Of a DNA stretch of 56,607 nucleotides, positions 56,536 to 56,607 are shown one piece after another (position 1 is the first letter of the stretch; each line of letters starts with the position of its first letter). Position numbers and translations under genes: made by a program. The stretch spans positions 25,001 to 81,607 of the forward strand of contig LUCW03001555.1 in NCBI GenBank assembly GCA_001586965.3, in the 5' to 3' direction. The stretch comes from Sphaeroforma sirkka. Its lineage: Eukaryota > Opisthokonta > Ichthyosporea > Ichthyophonida. The notes beneath the pieces were generated by a model, which did not search any database, was not told where the DNA came from, and was given only the letters and a program-made list of their open reading frames with translations.

Positions 56536-56607
56536 AGTAATTGCTGGATAGGGTAAATTGATGTCAGACAGTCTAGAAGCAGTACACCACTGTAACTACT
56601 ATATAAC
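56536..56607 (-). other. Leader upstream of gypsy gag
   Basis: 72 bp without coding sense. It may hold the primer-binding site and the end of the 5' LTR (TTACA followed by GTGGTGTACTGC on the minus strand), but this cannot be confirmed within the window. Confidence 0.3.

Overview
The window is nuclear DNA of an intron-rich eukaryote. Protein genes are split into many small exons with GT..AG junctions. The introns and spacers are crowded with TA/TG microsatellites and minisatellites. There are no operons, ribosome binding sites or other prokaryotic signals. I cannot name the organism. Plant-type telomere-like AAACCCT words occur inside introns, and the gene set (a COPII Sec24, an S26-like non-catalytic peptidase relative, secreted cupins) fits a unicellular protist, but this placement is a guess.

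Layout, left to right. A secreted cupin gene runs off the left edge on the minus strand, and a broken paralogue faces away from it at 3.3-3.9 kb. Between them lies AT-rich DNA studded with GC-rich CTCCAG/GAGTCC islands. Diverged tandem repeats fill 4.2-5.2 kb. At 6.7-8.4 kb (minus) I reconstruct a six-exon gene for a polyproline protein with an acidic-tryptophan tail. At 12.1-14.6 kb (plus) lie the 3' exons of a helical, unrecognised protein. A five-exon gene at 16.75-21.65 kb (minus) encodes an S26 signal-peptidase-like protein whose catalytic Ser and Lys positions are Thr and Arg; it has a one-base frameshift and a first intron containing about 2 kb of alternating purine-pyrimidine DNA.

The centre of the window (22.7-42.1 kb, plus) is one gene for the COPII coat subunit Sec24. 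I could resolve it into 21 exons with consistent phases, giving 1304 codons. Its introns contain many tandem repeats and, strikingly, decayed partial copies of its own exon ends.

A secreted HAD-family hydrolase (three exons, minus) lies at 43.26-44.41 kb, followed by a 188-bp MITE-like element with terminal inverted repeats and a 7-bp target duplication. From 45 kb to the right edge the DNA is transposon-derived. A decayed LINE-type element (plus; ORF1-like protein and an endonuclease of the EEP family) is split by an insertion. A Ty3/gypsy element (minus) carries gag, protease, RT, RNase H and integrase in several frames, with a tRNA-like sequence embedded in its gag.

The genes do not form a pathway. 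Sec24 (ER export) and the three secreted-protein loci are connected only loosely through secretion. The most unusual signal is the repeated occurrence of exon-intron-boundary duplications within Sec24, plus a duplicated mini-intron in the unrelated minus-strand gene at 8.2 kb.
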